A stretch of 64,000 bases of DNA from Roseiarcus sp050010035 (GTDB lineage Bacteria > Pseudomonadota > Alphaproteobacteria > Rhizobiales > Beijerinckiaceae): the NCBI GenBank assembly GCA_050010035.1, contig JBEKLU010000015.1, positions 9,623 to 73,622 on the forward strand, read 5' to 3'. Below the pieces are notes generated by a model. It was not told the origin of the DNA. It searched no databases and saw nothing but the letters and a program-made list of their open reading frames with translations. Below are positions 16,589 to 25,258 of the stretch, in pieces. How positions within the stretch are numbered: position 1 is the stretch's first letter; each line of letters begins with the position of its first letter. The position numbers were made by a program, and so were the translations under genes.

Positions 16589-17875
16589 TCACGCCGTCGC
16601 CCGCGCCGCCGCCGCGACTGGCGCGGGGCGCTTTTCGATCAGCCAGACGAGCGAGGCGGCGACGAGGCACAGCGCGCCGGCGGCGTAGAACGCGGGCAGA
16701 TAGGTCTGCAACACGCTGCGGGTATAGCCCGCGCCGTAGGCGGCGAACGAGGCGCCGATCATGTGCGCGGCGAAAATCCAGCCGAACGCGACGCCGGCGC
16801 GCTCGCGGCCGAAAACCTGCGCGGTCAGGCGAACGGTCGGCGGCACCGTGGCGACCCAGTCGAGGCCGTAGAACGCGGCGAACAGCGACAGGCCGTAGAT
16901 CGTGAAGGACGAGCCGGGGAGATAGAGCAGCGACAGGCCGCGCAGCCCGTAATAGCAGAACAGCAGGGCGCGATTGTCGTAGCGGTCCGACAGCCATCCC
17001 GAGCCGATCGTGCCGACGAAATCGAACATGCCCATCATCGCCAGCGTCGAGGCCGCCGCGACCGCGCCGACGTCGTAATCCGAGCACAGCGCGATGAAGT
17101 GCGTCTGGATGAGCCCATTGGTGCTCACGCCGCAGACGAAGAACGTCGCGGCGAGAATCCAGAACGCGCCGCTGCCCGAGATTTCGCCGAGCACGGCGAG
17201 CGCGCCGCCGACGGCGAGGGCGGGGGTCGGCGCGATTCTGCCGCTTTCGCCATAAGGGGCAAGGCCGAGGTCCGACGGCCGGTCGACCATGAACAGCAAG
17301 ACCGCGGCGCCCGCGACCGCCAGGCCGATCAGCGTCGGCGCCAGGGCGAAGCGCCAGCCGTAGCGCTGCTCGAGCCAGGCCGCGAGCGGCAGGAAGATCA
17401 GTTGCCCCGTCGCCGAGCTCGCGGTGAGGATGCCGAGCACGAGGCCGCGGCGCTCGGAAAACCAACGCGTCGCCACGATTGCGCTCGTCACCAGCGCGGT
17501 GAGGCCGGTGCCCAAGCCGACCACGATCCCCCATAGCAGCACGAGATGCCAGACCTGAGTCATCTTCAGCGCCAGCAGGAGCCCCGCCGCAATGAGCAAC
17601 ACCGCGCTCAGAATCACGCGACGCAAGCCGTAGCGATCGATCAACGACGCGGCGAAGGGCGCCATCAGGCCGTAGAGCAGGATGCGCAACGCCAGCGCGC
17701 CGGAAATCTGCTCGGTGCTCCAGCCGAAGTCGCGGGCGAGCGGCAGAATCAGCGCGCCGGGCAGGCCCATCGCGCCAGCGGTCACGAGGCTGGTCAGGAA
17801 GGTGACCGCGACCACCGCCCAGCCGTAATGAAGCCCGAGACGCGAGAAACGCCGCGCCAAAGCCTGGGCCAGCAT
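16589..17875 (-). CDS. MFS transporter
   Basis: A major facilitator of 428 residues with twelve predicted hydrophobic segments. Typical family features are LILPLARDFGWSTEQISGAL after helix 1 and the cytoplasmic loop motifs SLIDRYGLRRV and WLSDRYDNRALLF. Overall it resembles the oxalate/formate antiporter and monocarboxylate branch, where GW and W residues follow helix 1. The substrate is unknown. It lies between pgeF and metY on the same strand but with gaps over 100 bp on both sides, so it is probably its own unit. Confidence 0.85.
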   Translation of the reverse strand: MLAQALARRFSRLGLHYGWAVVAVTFLTSLVTAGAMGLPGALILPLARDFGWSTEQISGALALRILLYGLMAPFAASLIDRYGLRRVILSAVLLIAAGLLLALKMTQVWHLVLLWGIVVGLGTGLTALVTSAIVATRWFSERRGLVLGILTASSATGQLIFLPLAAWLEQRYGWRFALAPTLIGLAVAGAAVLLFMVDRPSDLGLAPYGESGRIAPTPALAVGGALAVLGEISGSGAFWILAATFFVCGVSTNGLIQTHFIALCSDYDVGAVAAASTLAMMGMFDFVGTIGSGWLSDRYDNRALLFCYYGLRGLSLLYLPGSSFTIYGLSLFAAFYGLDWVATVPPTVRLTAQVFGRERAGVAFGWIFAAHMIGASFAAYGAGYTRSVLQTYLPAFYAAGALCLVAASLVWLIEKRPAPVAAAARATA

Positions 17876-17993
17876 GCACAGTCCTTTCCCTGCGAGCCGC
17901 GCCGCCGCGCCCCCGGCAAATGATCGCCCGCGGCGCCGATGTCAACCGGCGATCGGCGCGTTTGCGCTGTCGGGGCGGCGCGAGCAGCCGGCC

Positions 17994-18770
17994 TCAAGCG
18001 AGCGCGATCGCGGCGACCAACCGGCCGTAGTCGGGCTCGTTGCGGTGGGTGGCGCGGCGATAGCTGAAAAACCGATCCTCGTCGGCGTACGTGTCGAGGC
18101 CGAGGTCCTGGAATCGGCCGACGCCGGCGCGCCGCGCGCGCTCGACGATATAAGCGTTGAGGTCGAACATCGCGCGCGTCGGATCGACGCTTGGCGCGAA
18201 GAAACGCTTGGAATCGGCGTCGGCCGCGGCGAAGGCGGCGACGAATTCGGGGCCGACCTCATACGAGCCCTGCGCGATGCACGGGCCGAGCGCCGCGCCG
18301 ATGCGCTCGGGTCTCGCGCCGAGCCGCGCCATCGCCGCGACCGTCGCCTCGATCACGCCGGCGAGCGCGCCCTTCCAGCCGGCGTGCGCCGCCGCGACGA
18401 CGCGCGCGTCCTGGTCGGCGAACAGGATCATGCCGCAATCCGCGCCGGTGACGCCGAGGCCGAGGCCCGGCGTCGCGGTGACGAGCGCGTCGCAGCGCGG
18501 CCGCGCCTGCGGCGCGAAGGCAGAAGAAATCGTCGCGACGTCGGGCGAATGGACCTGATAGGGAATGGCCAGCCGATCGGCGGCGAGGCCGAGCGCCGCC
18601 GCCATGCGGGCGCGATTGTCGCGCACGGCCTCGGGCTGGTCGCGCGAGCCGACGCCGCCGTTGAGGGAATCGTAGAGGCCGGTCGAAACGCCGCCCCGGC
18701 GGGTGAAGAAGGCGTGCGCGAGGCCGGGAAGCGCGAGCGCCTCGGCGCGCAGGAATTCGGCCGCGCTCAC
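17994..18770 (-). CDS. pgeF: Laccase-domain protein PgeF (YfiH family)
   Basis: A protein of 258 residues of the multicopper-polyphenol-oxidase-like family, now known in bacteria as a purine nucleoside phosphorylase or as peptidoglycan editing factor. The conserved metal/active-site residues lie in QVHSPDV, TGADCGMILFAD and AAAHAGWKGAL. Its start overlaps the stop of the MidA gene by four bases (ATGA), which in turn overlaps lgt, a gene order conserved in alphaproteobacteria. Confidence 0.9.
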   Translation of the reverse strand: MSAAEFLRAEALALPGLAHAFFTRRGGVSTGLYDSLNGGVGSRDQPEAVRDNRARMAAALGLAADRLAIPYQVHSPDVATISSAFAPQARPRCDALVTATPGLGLGVTGADCGMILFADQDARVVAAAHAGWKGALAGVIEATVAAMARLGARPERIGAALGPCIAQGSYEVGPEFVAAFAAADADSKRFFAPSVDPTRAMFDLNAYIVERARRAGVGRFQDLGLDTYADEDRFFSYRRATHRNEPDYGRLVAAIALA

Positions 18771-19858
18771 GTTGGCCTTGTCGGATAGGGCTGGAAGCCC
18801 GGCGGCGGCGCAACGGAGCGGTTGGCCACCACCATCGCCTTGAACAGCGCGCCCATTTCGCCTTCGCCCTTGCCGACGAGGCGTCGGCGCGCCTGTTCGA
18901 ATTCGTCGGCGCGCTCGGGCGCGCGTTCGGCGAGCGTCCGCGCGCGCACGTCGATGCCGAGCAAGCGCAGAAAGTCGCCCTGGTCGATCGGGCCGTAGAC
19001 GGCGGCGCCGGTCGCGCGCGCGCTGCGCGCCATCGCCGCGAAATCCACGTGCGCGGTGATGTCCGACTCGCCGGGATCGGCGAGCGGGTCGACCATGCGA
19101 TGGGCGTGCAGCGCCTGCAAGGTGTCGCCGAACCCCGTCGCGCCGTGGCCGTAGTCGACGAACAGCGCCGCGCCGCCCTGTTTGACCAGCCGCGCGCCGA
19201 GTTCGAACATGAATCGATGGCCGACGGCGTTGACCTCGAGCATCGCCCCCTCGTCCGCCTCGACGTCGAGGTAGGGCTCCGGCTCGCTCGACAGGCCGAA
19301 CGCCAATTGCCCGGCCTCGCCGAGGCGCACCGTTCTTTCACGCCACCGTCCGGCGCGGCGCACGAATTGGCGCACCGGCAAGGCGTCGAGGAACTCGTTG
19401 GCGAGAATGATCGCGGGGCCTTCCGGCGCCTCGCCCAACGTCGCGCACCAGGCGATCGGCGCGCCGGCGGTCAGCAGCGCCTCGTATTGAATGTTGGCGA
19501 GCGTCGGGCTGGTCTCGATCAGCGTGACTTCGAGAGCGGCGCGAAAGTCCGGCACGATGCGCGCGGCGCGCAGCGCGTCGCTCATCAGCGTGCCGCGCCC
19601 CGGACCGAGCTCGATCAGGCGAATCGGCTTCGGGCGGCCCATCGACGTCCACACCTCGGCGGCCCACAGCCCGAGCAATTCGCCGTACATCTGCGAAATT
19701 TCCGGCGCGGTGGTGAAGTCGCCCTGCGCGCCGAACGGATCGCGGTTCATGTAGTAGCCAAGGTCGGGATGGGCGAGCGCGAGCTCCATGAAGCGCTCGA
19801 CGGTGATCGGTCCGTCGCTGACGATCATCGCTCTGATCTCGTCCCCCAGCGCGCTCAT
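18767..19858 (-). CDS. MidA/NDUFAF7-like SAM-dependent methyltransferase
   Basis: A protein of 363 residues. N-terminal features are PITVERFMELALAHPDLGYY and DFTTAPEISQMYGELLG, followed by the SAM-binding loop LIELGPGRGTLMSDAL and ANEFLDALPV. The human relative NDUFAF7 methylates an arginine of complex I subunit NDUFS2 (NuoD in bacteria), so the same role is possible here. It overlaps lgt upstream and pgeF downstream by four bases each, so the three are translationally coupled. Confidence 0.9.
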   Translation of the reverse strand: MSALGDEIRAMIVSDGPITVERFMELALAHPDLGYYMNRDPFGAQGDFTTAPEISQMYGELLGLWAAEVWTSMGRPKPIRLIELGPGRGTLMSDALRAARIVPDFRAALEVTLIETSPTLANIQYEALLTAGAPIAWCATLGEAPEGPAIILANEFLDALPVRQFVRRAGRWRERTVRLGEAGQLAFGLSSEPEPYLDVEADEGAMLEVNAVGHRFMFELGARLVKQGGAALFVDYGHGATGFGDTLQALHAHRMVDPLADPGESDITAHVDFAAMARSARATGAAVYGPIDQGDFLRLLGIDVRARTLAERAPERADEFEQARRRLVGKGEGEMGALFKAMVVANRSVAPPPGFQPYPTRPT

Positions 19859-20679
19859 GTCTTCCCCCTCGCGGCCGCCCCCATGCTCCAGGCGATCAAG
19901 CCGAGGCCGGCGACGATGAGCGGCGCCGACAGCGCCATCCCCATGGTCAGGCCGTGGCCGAGATCCTCGAGGCGCGGGTCGGGGTCGCGAAAGAATTCGC
20001 TGAAGATGCGCGCGACGCCGTAAAGCGCGCCGAAAGCGCCCGCGATCAGGCCCGGCCGCCGCAGCGCGCCCGCGCGCGCCGCGAGCGACAGGATGACGAA
20101 GATCGCCAGCCCTTCGAGCAGGGCTTCATAGATCTGGCTGGGATGGCGCGGCAGTCCGTCGGAGCCGGGAAAGATGATCGCCCAGGGCACGTCGGTCGGC
20201 CGGCCCCACAGCTCGGGCTTGATGAAATTGGCCAGCCGGCCGAGGAAGATGCCGATCGGCGCGGCGAGCGAGGCGAGATCGAACACGCTGAGAAGCGGCG
20301 TCTTGTAACGGCGCGCGAACAAAGCGCCGCCTAGAGCGGCTCCGATCAATCCGCCGTGGAAAGCCATACCGCCTTCCCAGACTTTCAGGATTTCGAGCGG
20401 ATGCGAAAAGTAATAGCTGGGATCGTAGAAGAGGACATTGCCGAGTCGCCCGCCGACGATGACCCCGATCGCGCAATAGACGAGCAGGTCGTCGATGCTG
20501 TCGGGGGTGGGCCGCGCCGCGCCGCGCCACAGCCGGTCGTCGGCGACGACCCGCCGGATCAGCGCCCAGCCCGCGATCAGCCCGGCGATATAGGCGAGCG
20601 CGTACCAGCGAATCGCCAACAGGCCCCACTGAAACAAAATGGGATTGATCGCGGGAAAAGGCAGGACGAGCGTGGACAT
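19855..20679 (-). CDS. lgt: Prolipoprotein diacylglyceryl transferase
   Basis: An inner-membrane enzyme of 274 residues that attaches diacylglycerol to the lipobox cysteine of prolipoproteins. The Lgt signature is seen in GGRLGNVLFYDPSYY and GRLANFIKPELWGRPTDVPW, with IRWYALAYIAG near the N-terminus. ATG at 20679 gives the usual short N-terminus before the first helix. It is the first gene of the lgt-midA-pgeF set. Confidence 0.95.
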   Translation of the reverse strand: MSTLVLPFPAINPILFQWGLLAIRWYALAYIAGLIAGWALIRRVVADDRLWRGAARPTPDSIDDLLVYCAIGVIVGGRLGNVLFYDPSYYFSHPLEILKVWEGGMAFHGGLIGAALGGALFARRYKTPLLSVFDLASLAAPIGIFLGRLANFIKPELWGRPTDVPWAIIFPGSDGLPRHPSQIYEALLEGLAIFVILSLAARAGALRRPGLIAGAFGALYGVARIFSEFFRDPDPRLEDLGHGLTMGMALSAPLIVAGLGLIAWSMGAAARGKT

Positions 20680-20784
20680 ATGCCCGCTGGTGATGCGACG
20701 CGGCCGCTTTCGCGTCAAGAGCGTAGCGCGCTGCACGCACGCAAATCGTTGAGGAAACGGGCCGTGCGCGGCCGTATCGCGGCG

Positions 20785-21573
20785 CTATGGCGCCCATTGC
20801 GCGCCGGCCGAAGCGGGCGCCGGCGCGAGCTTGTAGCGCGCGAGGCGCTCGTAGAGCGGGCGCGCGGCTTCGGCGATCGATTTTAGCGAATCGGGCAGTT
20901 CGTCGAAGCCGACTTCGCGGCGCGGCGGCGCGAAACCGGTCGATTTTTCGACCGCGTCGTACCAGGCGGGCGCCCAGACGCCATCGCTAGCGCGCCGGCC
21001 CGCCGGCCAGGACAGCATCGCTTGGTCGAACGAAATCCGTAAGGCGGCGCAGAGCGCGCCGAGTATGCCGCGCGGGTCGGCGAGCACGTCCTGGCCCTCG
21101 ACGACCGGCGGCGCGCTCCCTAAACGCTGCGCGGCGCGCTCGAACAGCTCGACCTGCGCGGTCAGACCGATCTCCTGCAGCGTGAAATCGTCGCGCTTCT
21201 GCGCATAAGAGGCGAGCACGGCCTCGGGCGCGCGGATGAGGAAGGCGTTGACGCATCGATCGATCCAGTCGCGGCCGAAACCGGGGAGCATGTGATGCGT
21301 CATGTGCTTCTGATACCAGATCGCCTTGCTCTCGGGGACGGACCCGGTCAGCGCAGCCGCGACCGCGCGCCAGTCGGTCGGCTGCGAGGCGATCACCTCT
21401 TCGCGCATGGGGTGGTCGAGCCCGGTCGCGGCGAGATAGGCGGCGTAGAAGGGCTCGTCGCTCACCGCGCAATCCAGGCGATTGCCGAACGCGCGCATCA
21501 TCGCGGTCGATATGTTTCGCGGGCCGGACCACATGGCGATGCGGACCGGGGGGATTGAAGCGTCGGCGTCCAC
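20785..21573 (-). CDS. Sulfotransferase-like P-loop protein paired with an aminotransferase
   Basis: A protein of 262 residues. The N-terminal loop MWSGPRNISTAMMRAF has the form of a sulfotransferase 5'-phosphosulfate-binding loop and is typical of a family that occurs next to, or fused with, class IV aminotransferases. Later segments are EPFYAAYL, FLIRAPEAVLASY and VVEGQDVLADPRGIL. The gene starts one base after the stop of the aminotransferase gene. Its reaction is not established. Sulfotransfer is inferred from the loop only. Confidence 0.8.
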   Translation of the reverse strand: MDADASIPPVRIAMWSGPRNISTAMMRAFGNRLDCAVSDEPFYAAYLAATGLDHPMREEVIASQPTDWRAVAAALTGSVPESKAIWYQKHMTHHMLPGFGRDWIDRCVNAFLIRAPEAVLASYAQKRDDFTLQEIGLTAQVELFERAAQRLGSAPPVVEGQDVLADPRGILGALCAALRISFDQAMLSWPAGRRASDGVWAPAWYDAVEKSTGFAPPRREVGFDELPDSLKSIAEAARPLYERLARYKLAPAPASAGAQWAP

Positions 21574-21574
21574 C

Positions 21575-22534
21575 TTATAGCGGCCTCCCTCGCGCCTCCT
21601 CGGCCTCGAGCGCCTTGTAAAGCGCGCGCAGCCGCTTGGTCATCGGGCCGGAGGCGTCGGCGCCGTCGCGCGCGTATTCGCCGATCGGCCTGCCGTCGAC
21701 CCTGACGACCGGCGTCAGGCCGGCGAAGGTGCCGGTGCAGAAGGCTTCGTCGGCGCCGTAGACGTCGAACAGCGAAAAATCCTTCTCGAAGGCGGGAACG
21801 CCCGCTCGCCGCGCGGCGCGCAGCACCGCGTCCCGCGTGACGCCGGCCAGGCAATGGCCGCCCGCCGAGGTCCACAACTCGCCTTTGCGCACGATGAAGA
21901 AGTGCGTCGAATTGCAGGTCGCCACGAAGCCGCGGTCGTCGAGCATCAACGCTTCGTCGGCGCCCGCCTCCATCGCCTGGATGCAGGCGAGGATGCAATT
22001 GAGCTTGGAGTGCGAATTGAGCTTCTGGTCCTGCTCGGCCGGGCCGGTGCGCCGGATATGCACGGTGAACAGGCGGAGGCCGCGCGCCAGCATCTCCGGC
22101 TTGGGGAGCTTCCATTCAGGAATGACGACGATCGTCGCGCCGCCGATCGTCAGGCGCGGGTCCTGATAGGGTGAGCGCTTGACGCCGCGCGTCACCATCA
22201 GGCGGATATGCACGCCCTCGCGCATGCCGTTGGCTTCGATGACGTCGAAGAGCCGGCGCGCCAATTCGTCGCGGGTGAGGCCGATGTCGATGCGCAGCAT
22301 CTTCGCGCCGTCCCACAGGCGGTCGAAATGCTTGTCGAGAAAGGCGATGCGGCCGTCGACGAGGCGCAGGCCCTCCCAAACGCCGTCGCCGAGCACGAAG
22401 CCGGAATCGAACACGGAGACCTTCGCCTCGGCGCGCGGCGTCAGGACGCCGTTGACGCTGACGAGCACGGTTTCGTTGCGCGGATCGCCGACGTAGTCTT
22501 GCGAGCCGGCGGAGGGCGGGGAATTGTCTGGCAT
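21575..22534 (-). CDS. Class IV aminotransferase (branched-chain or D-amino acid type)
   Basis: A PLP-dependent fold-type IV enzyme of 319 residues. Features are VSVFDSGFVLGDGVWEGLRL, the catalytic lysine in DQKLNSHSKLNCILA, EALMLDDRGFVATCNSTHFF and FCTGTFAGLTPV. Relatives include branched-chain aminotransferase, D-alanine aminotransferase and aminodeoxychorismate lyase, and sequence alone does not decide. ATG at 22534 was chosen as the last start before the conserved region. The sulfotransferase-like gene follows one base later, and this pairing is conserved in other bacteria. Confidence 0.85.
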   Translation of the reverse strand: MPDNSPPSAGSQDYVGDPRNETVLVSVNGVLTPRAEAKVSVFDSGFVLGDGVWEGLRLVDGRIAFLDKHFDRLWDGAKMLRIDIGLTRDELARRLFDVIEANGMREGVHIRLMVTRGVKRSPYQDPRLTIGGATIVVIPEWKLPKPEMLARGLRLFTVHIRRTGPAEQDQKLNSHSKLNCILACIQAMEAGADEALMLDDRGFVATCNSTHFFIVRKGELWTSAGGHCLAGVTRDAVLRAARRAGVPAFEKDFSLFDVYGADEAFCTGTFAGLTPVVRVDGRPIGEYARDGADASGPMTKRLRALYKALEAEEARGRPL

Positions 22535-22649
22535 CGAGTCGCGGACCTCTTGAGCGGCGTCGAGCCTAGACGGCGGCGCGGGCGCCAAGCAAGTCTGGCG
22601 TAAGCGCATACGCCGGTTCGAAGTTCGCGACGCGGCATGGGCCGCACCA

Positions 22650-23114
22650 TCAAAACTCCAACGGCGCGTTGTCGACGACTTCCTTCATGACGAAGAACGT
22701 CCGGGTCTGGCGGACACCGGGCAGGGCGATCAAGCGTTCGCCGTGGATGCGATTGAAGTCCGCCATGTCCTTGACCCTGATCTTCAGGAAATAGTCGAAG
22801 TCGCCGGCCACCAGATGGCAGTCGAGGACGAAGCCGAGCTTGGCGACGGCTTTCTCGAAGGCGGCGAAACTCTCCGGCGTCGAGCGGTCGAGAACGACGC
22901 CGACCATCGCGAGCGCGCCTCGGCCGACCTTGTGCGGCGCGATCATCGCCGTGACCCGCTTGATGTAGCCTTCCTCGAAAAGCCGTTGCGTGCGGCGATG
23001 GCATGTGGCGGGGCTGACGCTGACCAACTGCGCGAGCTCCGCATTGGCGAGCCGCCCGTCGTTCTGCAGCAGCCGGAGCATCTTCAAGTCGATGCGGTCC
23101 AATTCCCGGCGCAT
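22650..23114 (-). CDS. acdR: Lrp/AsnC-family regulator, probable AcdR
   Basis: A protein of 154 residues with an N-terminal helix-turn-helix (LDRIDLKMLRLLQNDGRLAN, then VSPATCHRRTQRLFEEGYI) and a C-terminal RAM ligand-sensing domain (VLDCHLVAGDFDYFLKIRVKD). It is divergent from acdS across a 160-bp gap, exactly the arrangement in which AcdR controls ACC deaminase in Pseudomonas and rhizobia. ATG at 23114 is used, and an upstream ATG would add a non-conserved leader. Confidence 0.88.
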   Translation of the reverse strand: MRRELDRIDLKMLRLLQNDGRLANAELAQLVSVSPATCHRRTQRLFEEGYIKRVTAMIAPHKVGRGALAMVGVVLDRSTPESFAAFEKAVAKLGFVLDCHLVAGDFDYFLKIRVKDMADFNRIHGERLIALPGVRQTRTFFVMKEVVDNAPLEF

Positions 23115-23165
23115 GGAAGAATCCCTCACAAAAGAGCGAGAAACCGAAAAATAGCTAAAACATTG

Positions 23166-23180
23166 TGACGACAATCGTCA
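23166..23180. promoter_or_regulatory. Inverted repeat in the acdR-acdS divergent promoter
   Basis: TGACGA and TCGTCA, separated by CAA, form a 15-bp dyad in the middle of the divergent gap. It is placed where an Lrp-type AcdR operator is expected. Binding is inferred. Confidence 0.45.
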
Positions 23181-23274
23181 ATTCATGGCATTCTGTCGCG
23201 CAATTTCGAGAGCACCTTTCAAACGCCGGGTGATACCTTCGCCGTATCGAAGCCGCACTCGGAAAGGCAGCCGC

Positions 23275-24288
23275 ATGCTGGAGAAATTCGCGCGTTATCC
23301 CCTCACTTTCGGGCCGACTCCCATCGAGAAACTGGCGCGTCTGAGCGCGCATCTCGGCGGCAAGGTCGAACTCTGGGCGAAGCGGGAGGACTGCAATTCG
23401 GGGTTGGCGTTCGGCGGCAACAAGCTGCGCAAACTCGAATATATCGTTCCCGACGCGATCGCCGCCGGCGCCGACACCTTGGTGTCGATCGGCGGCGTTC
23501 AATCCAACCACACGCGCCAGGTGGCGGCGGTCGCGGCGAAGATCGGCATGAAGTGCCGCCTGGTGCAGGAGAGCTGGGTCCCGCATGAGGACGCGGTCTA
23601 CGACCGCGTCGGCAACATTCTCTTGAGCCGGATCATGGGCGCGGACGTCGAGTTGGTCGACGAGGGCTTCGACATCGGCATCCGGCAGAGCTGGGAGCGG
23701 GCGATCGCCGATGTGAAGGCCAAGGGCGGCGAGCCCTATGCGATTCCGGCCGGCGCCTCGGTGCACAAGTACGGCGGGCTCGGTTACGTCGGCTTCGCCG
23801 AGGAGGTGCGCGCGCAGGAGAAAGCGCTCGGTTTCGCCTTCGACCATATCGTCGTTTGCACCGTCACCGGCTCGACCCACGCCGGCATGCTGGTCGGCTT
23901 CGCCAAGGACGGCCGCGCGCGCAAGGTGATTGGCGTCGACGCCTCGGGGACCCCGGCGCAGACCAGGGCGCAGGTGCTCGACATCGCCCGCAACACCGCC
24001 GAGCTGGTCGAACTCGGCCGGGACATCGAAGCGGACGACGTCGTGCTTCTCGAGGACTACGCCTATCCGCTTTACGGCGTCCCGTCGCAGGAAACGAAGG
24101 ACGCGATCCGCCTTTGCGCGCGCCTCGAGGGCATGATCACCGATCCCGTCTACGAGGGCAAATCCATGCAGGGCATGATTGATCTCGTGAACAAGGGCTT
24201 TTTCCCTAAGAGCTCGAAGGTGCTCTTCGCTCACCTCGGCGGCGCGCCGGCGATCAACGGCTACGCCTACGCTTTCCGCAACGGTTGA
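23275..24288 (+). CDS. acdS: 1-Aminocyclopropane-1-carboxylate deaminase
   Basis: A PLP enzyme of 337 residues that splits ACC, the plant ethylene precursor, into 2-oxobutyrate and ammonia. It matches AcdS closely: FARYPLTFGPTPI at the start, the PLP lysine (Lys50) in AFGGNKLRKLEY, and SNHTRQVAAVAAKIGMKC. The residues separating true AcdS from D-cysteine desulfhydrase are present: TDPVYEGKSMQGMI (Tyr-Glu) and AHLGGAPAINGY (Leu). It is transcribed away from acdR. The gene suggests plant or rhizosphere contact, though it is also found in free-living relatives. Confidence 0.95.
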   Translation: MLEKFARYPLTFGPTPIEKLARLSAHLGGKVELWAKREDCNSGLAFGGNKLRKLEYIVPDAIAAGADTLVSIGGVQSNHTRQVAAVAAKIGMKCRLVQESWVPHEDAVYDRVGNILLSRIMGADVELVDEGFDIGIRQSWERAIADVKAKGGEPYAIPAGASVHKYGGLGYVGFAEEVRAQEKALGFAFDHIVVCTVTGSTHAGMLVGFAKDGRARKVIGVDASGTPAQTRAQVLDIARNTAELVELGRDIEADDVVLLEDYAYPLYGVPSQETKDAIRLCARLEGMITDPVYEGKSMQGMIDLVNKGFFPKSSKVLFAHLGGAPAINGYAYAFRNG

Positions 24289-24325
24289 GCGCGCGCCGAC
24301 GGCGCGCGGCGTCCGACGTCGGGGC

Positions 24326-24400
24326 TCACCTCTCGATCTCCCGCCCGATCTCCACGACGTTGTCGCGGAGGCAGTCGCTGACGCGCGCGGCAGCGCCATT
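24326..24400 (-). pseudogene. Remnant of the 3' end of a kup gene
   Basis: Read on the minus strand, about 24 codons give AAARVSDCLRDNVVEIGREIER then stop, matching the end of the intact Kup encoded at 25259 (SARISDYLRLPCDNVVEIGREIEI). Bases 24331-24366 match 25264-25299 with one mismatch and in the same orientation, 933 bp apart, after which the match decays. The toxin-antitoxin pair lies between the two. No upstream part of a second kup is present. Confidence 0.75.
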
Positions 24401-24470
24401 CGGCTGACACGGGCGGGTGGGCGAGAATCCACGCCCGCGCCGATCTCTTGTTGCGCCGTCTCTCCCAATG

Positions 24471-24499
24471 TTGTACACTTTTTACAAAATCTTGCACAA
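24471..24499. promoter_or_regulatory. AT-rich promoter/operator region of the Phd-VapC module
   Basis: TTGTACACTTTTTACAA is an inverted repeat (TTGTA/TACAA) directly followed by TTGCACAA, about 20 bp upstream of the antitoxin ATG. It is much more AT-rich than its surroundings and is placed as an autoregulatory operator of a toxin-antitoxin operon would be. Confidence 0.4.
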
Positions 24500-24518
24500 A
24501 ACCAAGATCGGGCGGCCG

Positions 24519-24779
24519 ATGAAAACCTACCCCCTGAACGAGGCCCGCGCTGAATTCTCCAAGCTGGTCGAGCGCGCGCTCGCGGGCGAGCCGCAACGGG
24601 TGACCCGCTACGGCAAGAAGGCGGTCGTCATTGTCTCCGAGGACGAATGGCGCGCGCGCGGCCGCTCGGCTGCGACGCTCGGCGCCCTTCTCGCCCGGCA
24701 CGCGCGCGCAGGCCTACTCAGCGAACCTTTCGCCGACCGCCCGTGGAAGGAGCGCCGGCTGGGCCGGGACATCGTATGA
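24519..24779 (+). CDS. Phd/YefM-family antitoxin
   Basis: A protein of 86 residues with the Phd/YefM N-terminal DNA-binding domain: MKTYPLNEARAEFSKLVERALAGEPQRVTRYGKKAVVIVSEDEW. The C-terminal half is the flexible toxin-binding part. ATG at 24519 is chosen because the domain begins there. Its stop overlaps the ATG of the PIN toxin gene (ATGA), the standard organisation of a type II module. It is expected to bind the AT-rich dyad just upstream and repress the operon. Confidence 0.9.
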   Translation: MKTYPLNEARAEFSKLVERALAGEPQRVTRYGKKAVVIVSEDEWRARGRSAATLGALLARHARAGLLSEPFADRPWKERRLGRDIV

Positions 24780-25219
24780 CGAACTATCTCCTCGACACCA
24801 ACGTCGTTTCGATGCTCGATCCTCGCCGGCAGGCGCACGCGCCGGCGCTGATCGATTGGCTCGATCGCAACGGCGCGAGCCTCTTTCTCTCCGTCATGAC
24901 CATCGTGGAATTCGACGCCGGAATTCTCAAACTCAGGCGCGAAGGCAAGTCCGAGCGAGCGGATCAACTGGCCTCGCTCGTCTCGACTATCGTGACCGAA
25001 TTCGGCGATCGAGTCTTGGCGATCGACCTCGACACCGCGCGCCTCGTCGCCCGTCTCGCCGAGTCTGTTCATCGTCAGCCGATCGGCTTGCCGGATCTTT
25101 TCATCGCCGCGACCGCCGTTCGTCACGGACTTGTGCTGCTGACGCGCAACTTGGGCGAAATCGGTCGGCTCGGCTTAGCGGCCCTTGATCCGTTCGGCGA
25201 TTTACCGCCCGATAATTGA
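24776..25219 (+). CDS. VapC-like PIN-domain ribonuclease toxin
   Basis: A PIN-domain protein of 147 residues. Acidic catalytic residues are seen in YLLDTNVVSML, MTIVEFDAGIL and GLPDLFIAATAVRHGL, followed by LLTRN. PIN toxins of this type cut specific tRNAs or rRNA when free of antitoxin. It is coupled to the Phd-type antitoxin gene by a four-base overlap. The gene ends 39 bp before the stop of the convergent kup gene, and a fragment duplicating the kup end lies on its other side. Confidence 0.9.
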   Translation: MTNYLLDTNVVSMLDPRRQAHAPALIDWLDRNGASLFLSVMTIVEFDAGILKLRREGKSERADQLASLVSTIVTEFGDRVLAIDLDTARLVARLAESVHRQPIGLPDLFIAATAVRHGLVLLTRNLGEIGRLGLAALDPFGDLPPDN

Positions 25220-25258
25220 GCCGCTGCGGCGGCCCGCGCGCCAGATCGGCTCCGGTTG

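Noticed and set aside
11783..17536. A 1917-codon open frame on the plus strand
   Set aside because: It runs antisense through five well-supported minus-strand genes (FATP-like ligase, flavin reductase, metA, metY, MFS). The translation is Arg/Gly/Asp-rich with no domain, as expected from GC-rich codon use on the opposite strand.
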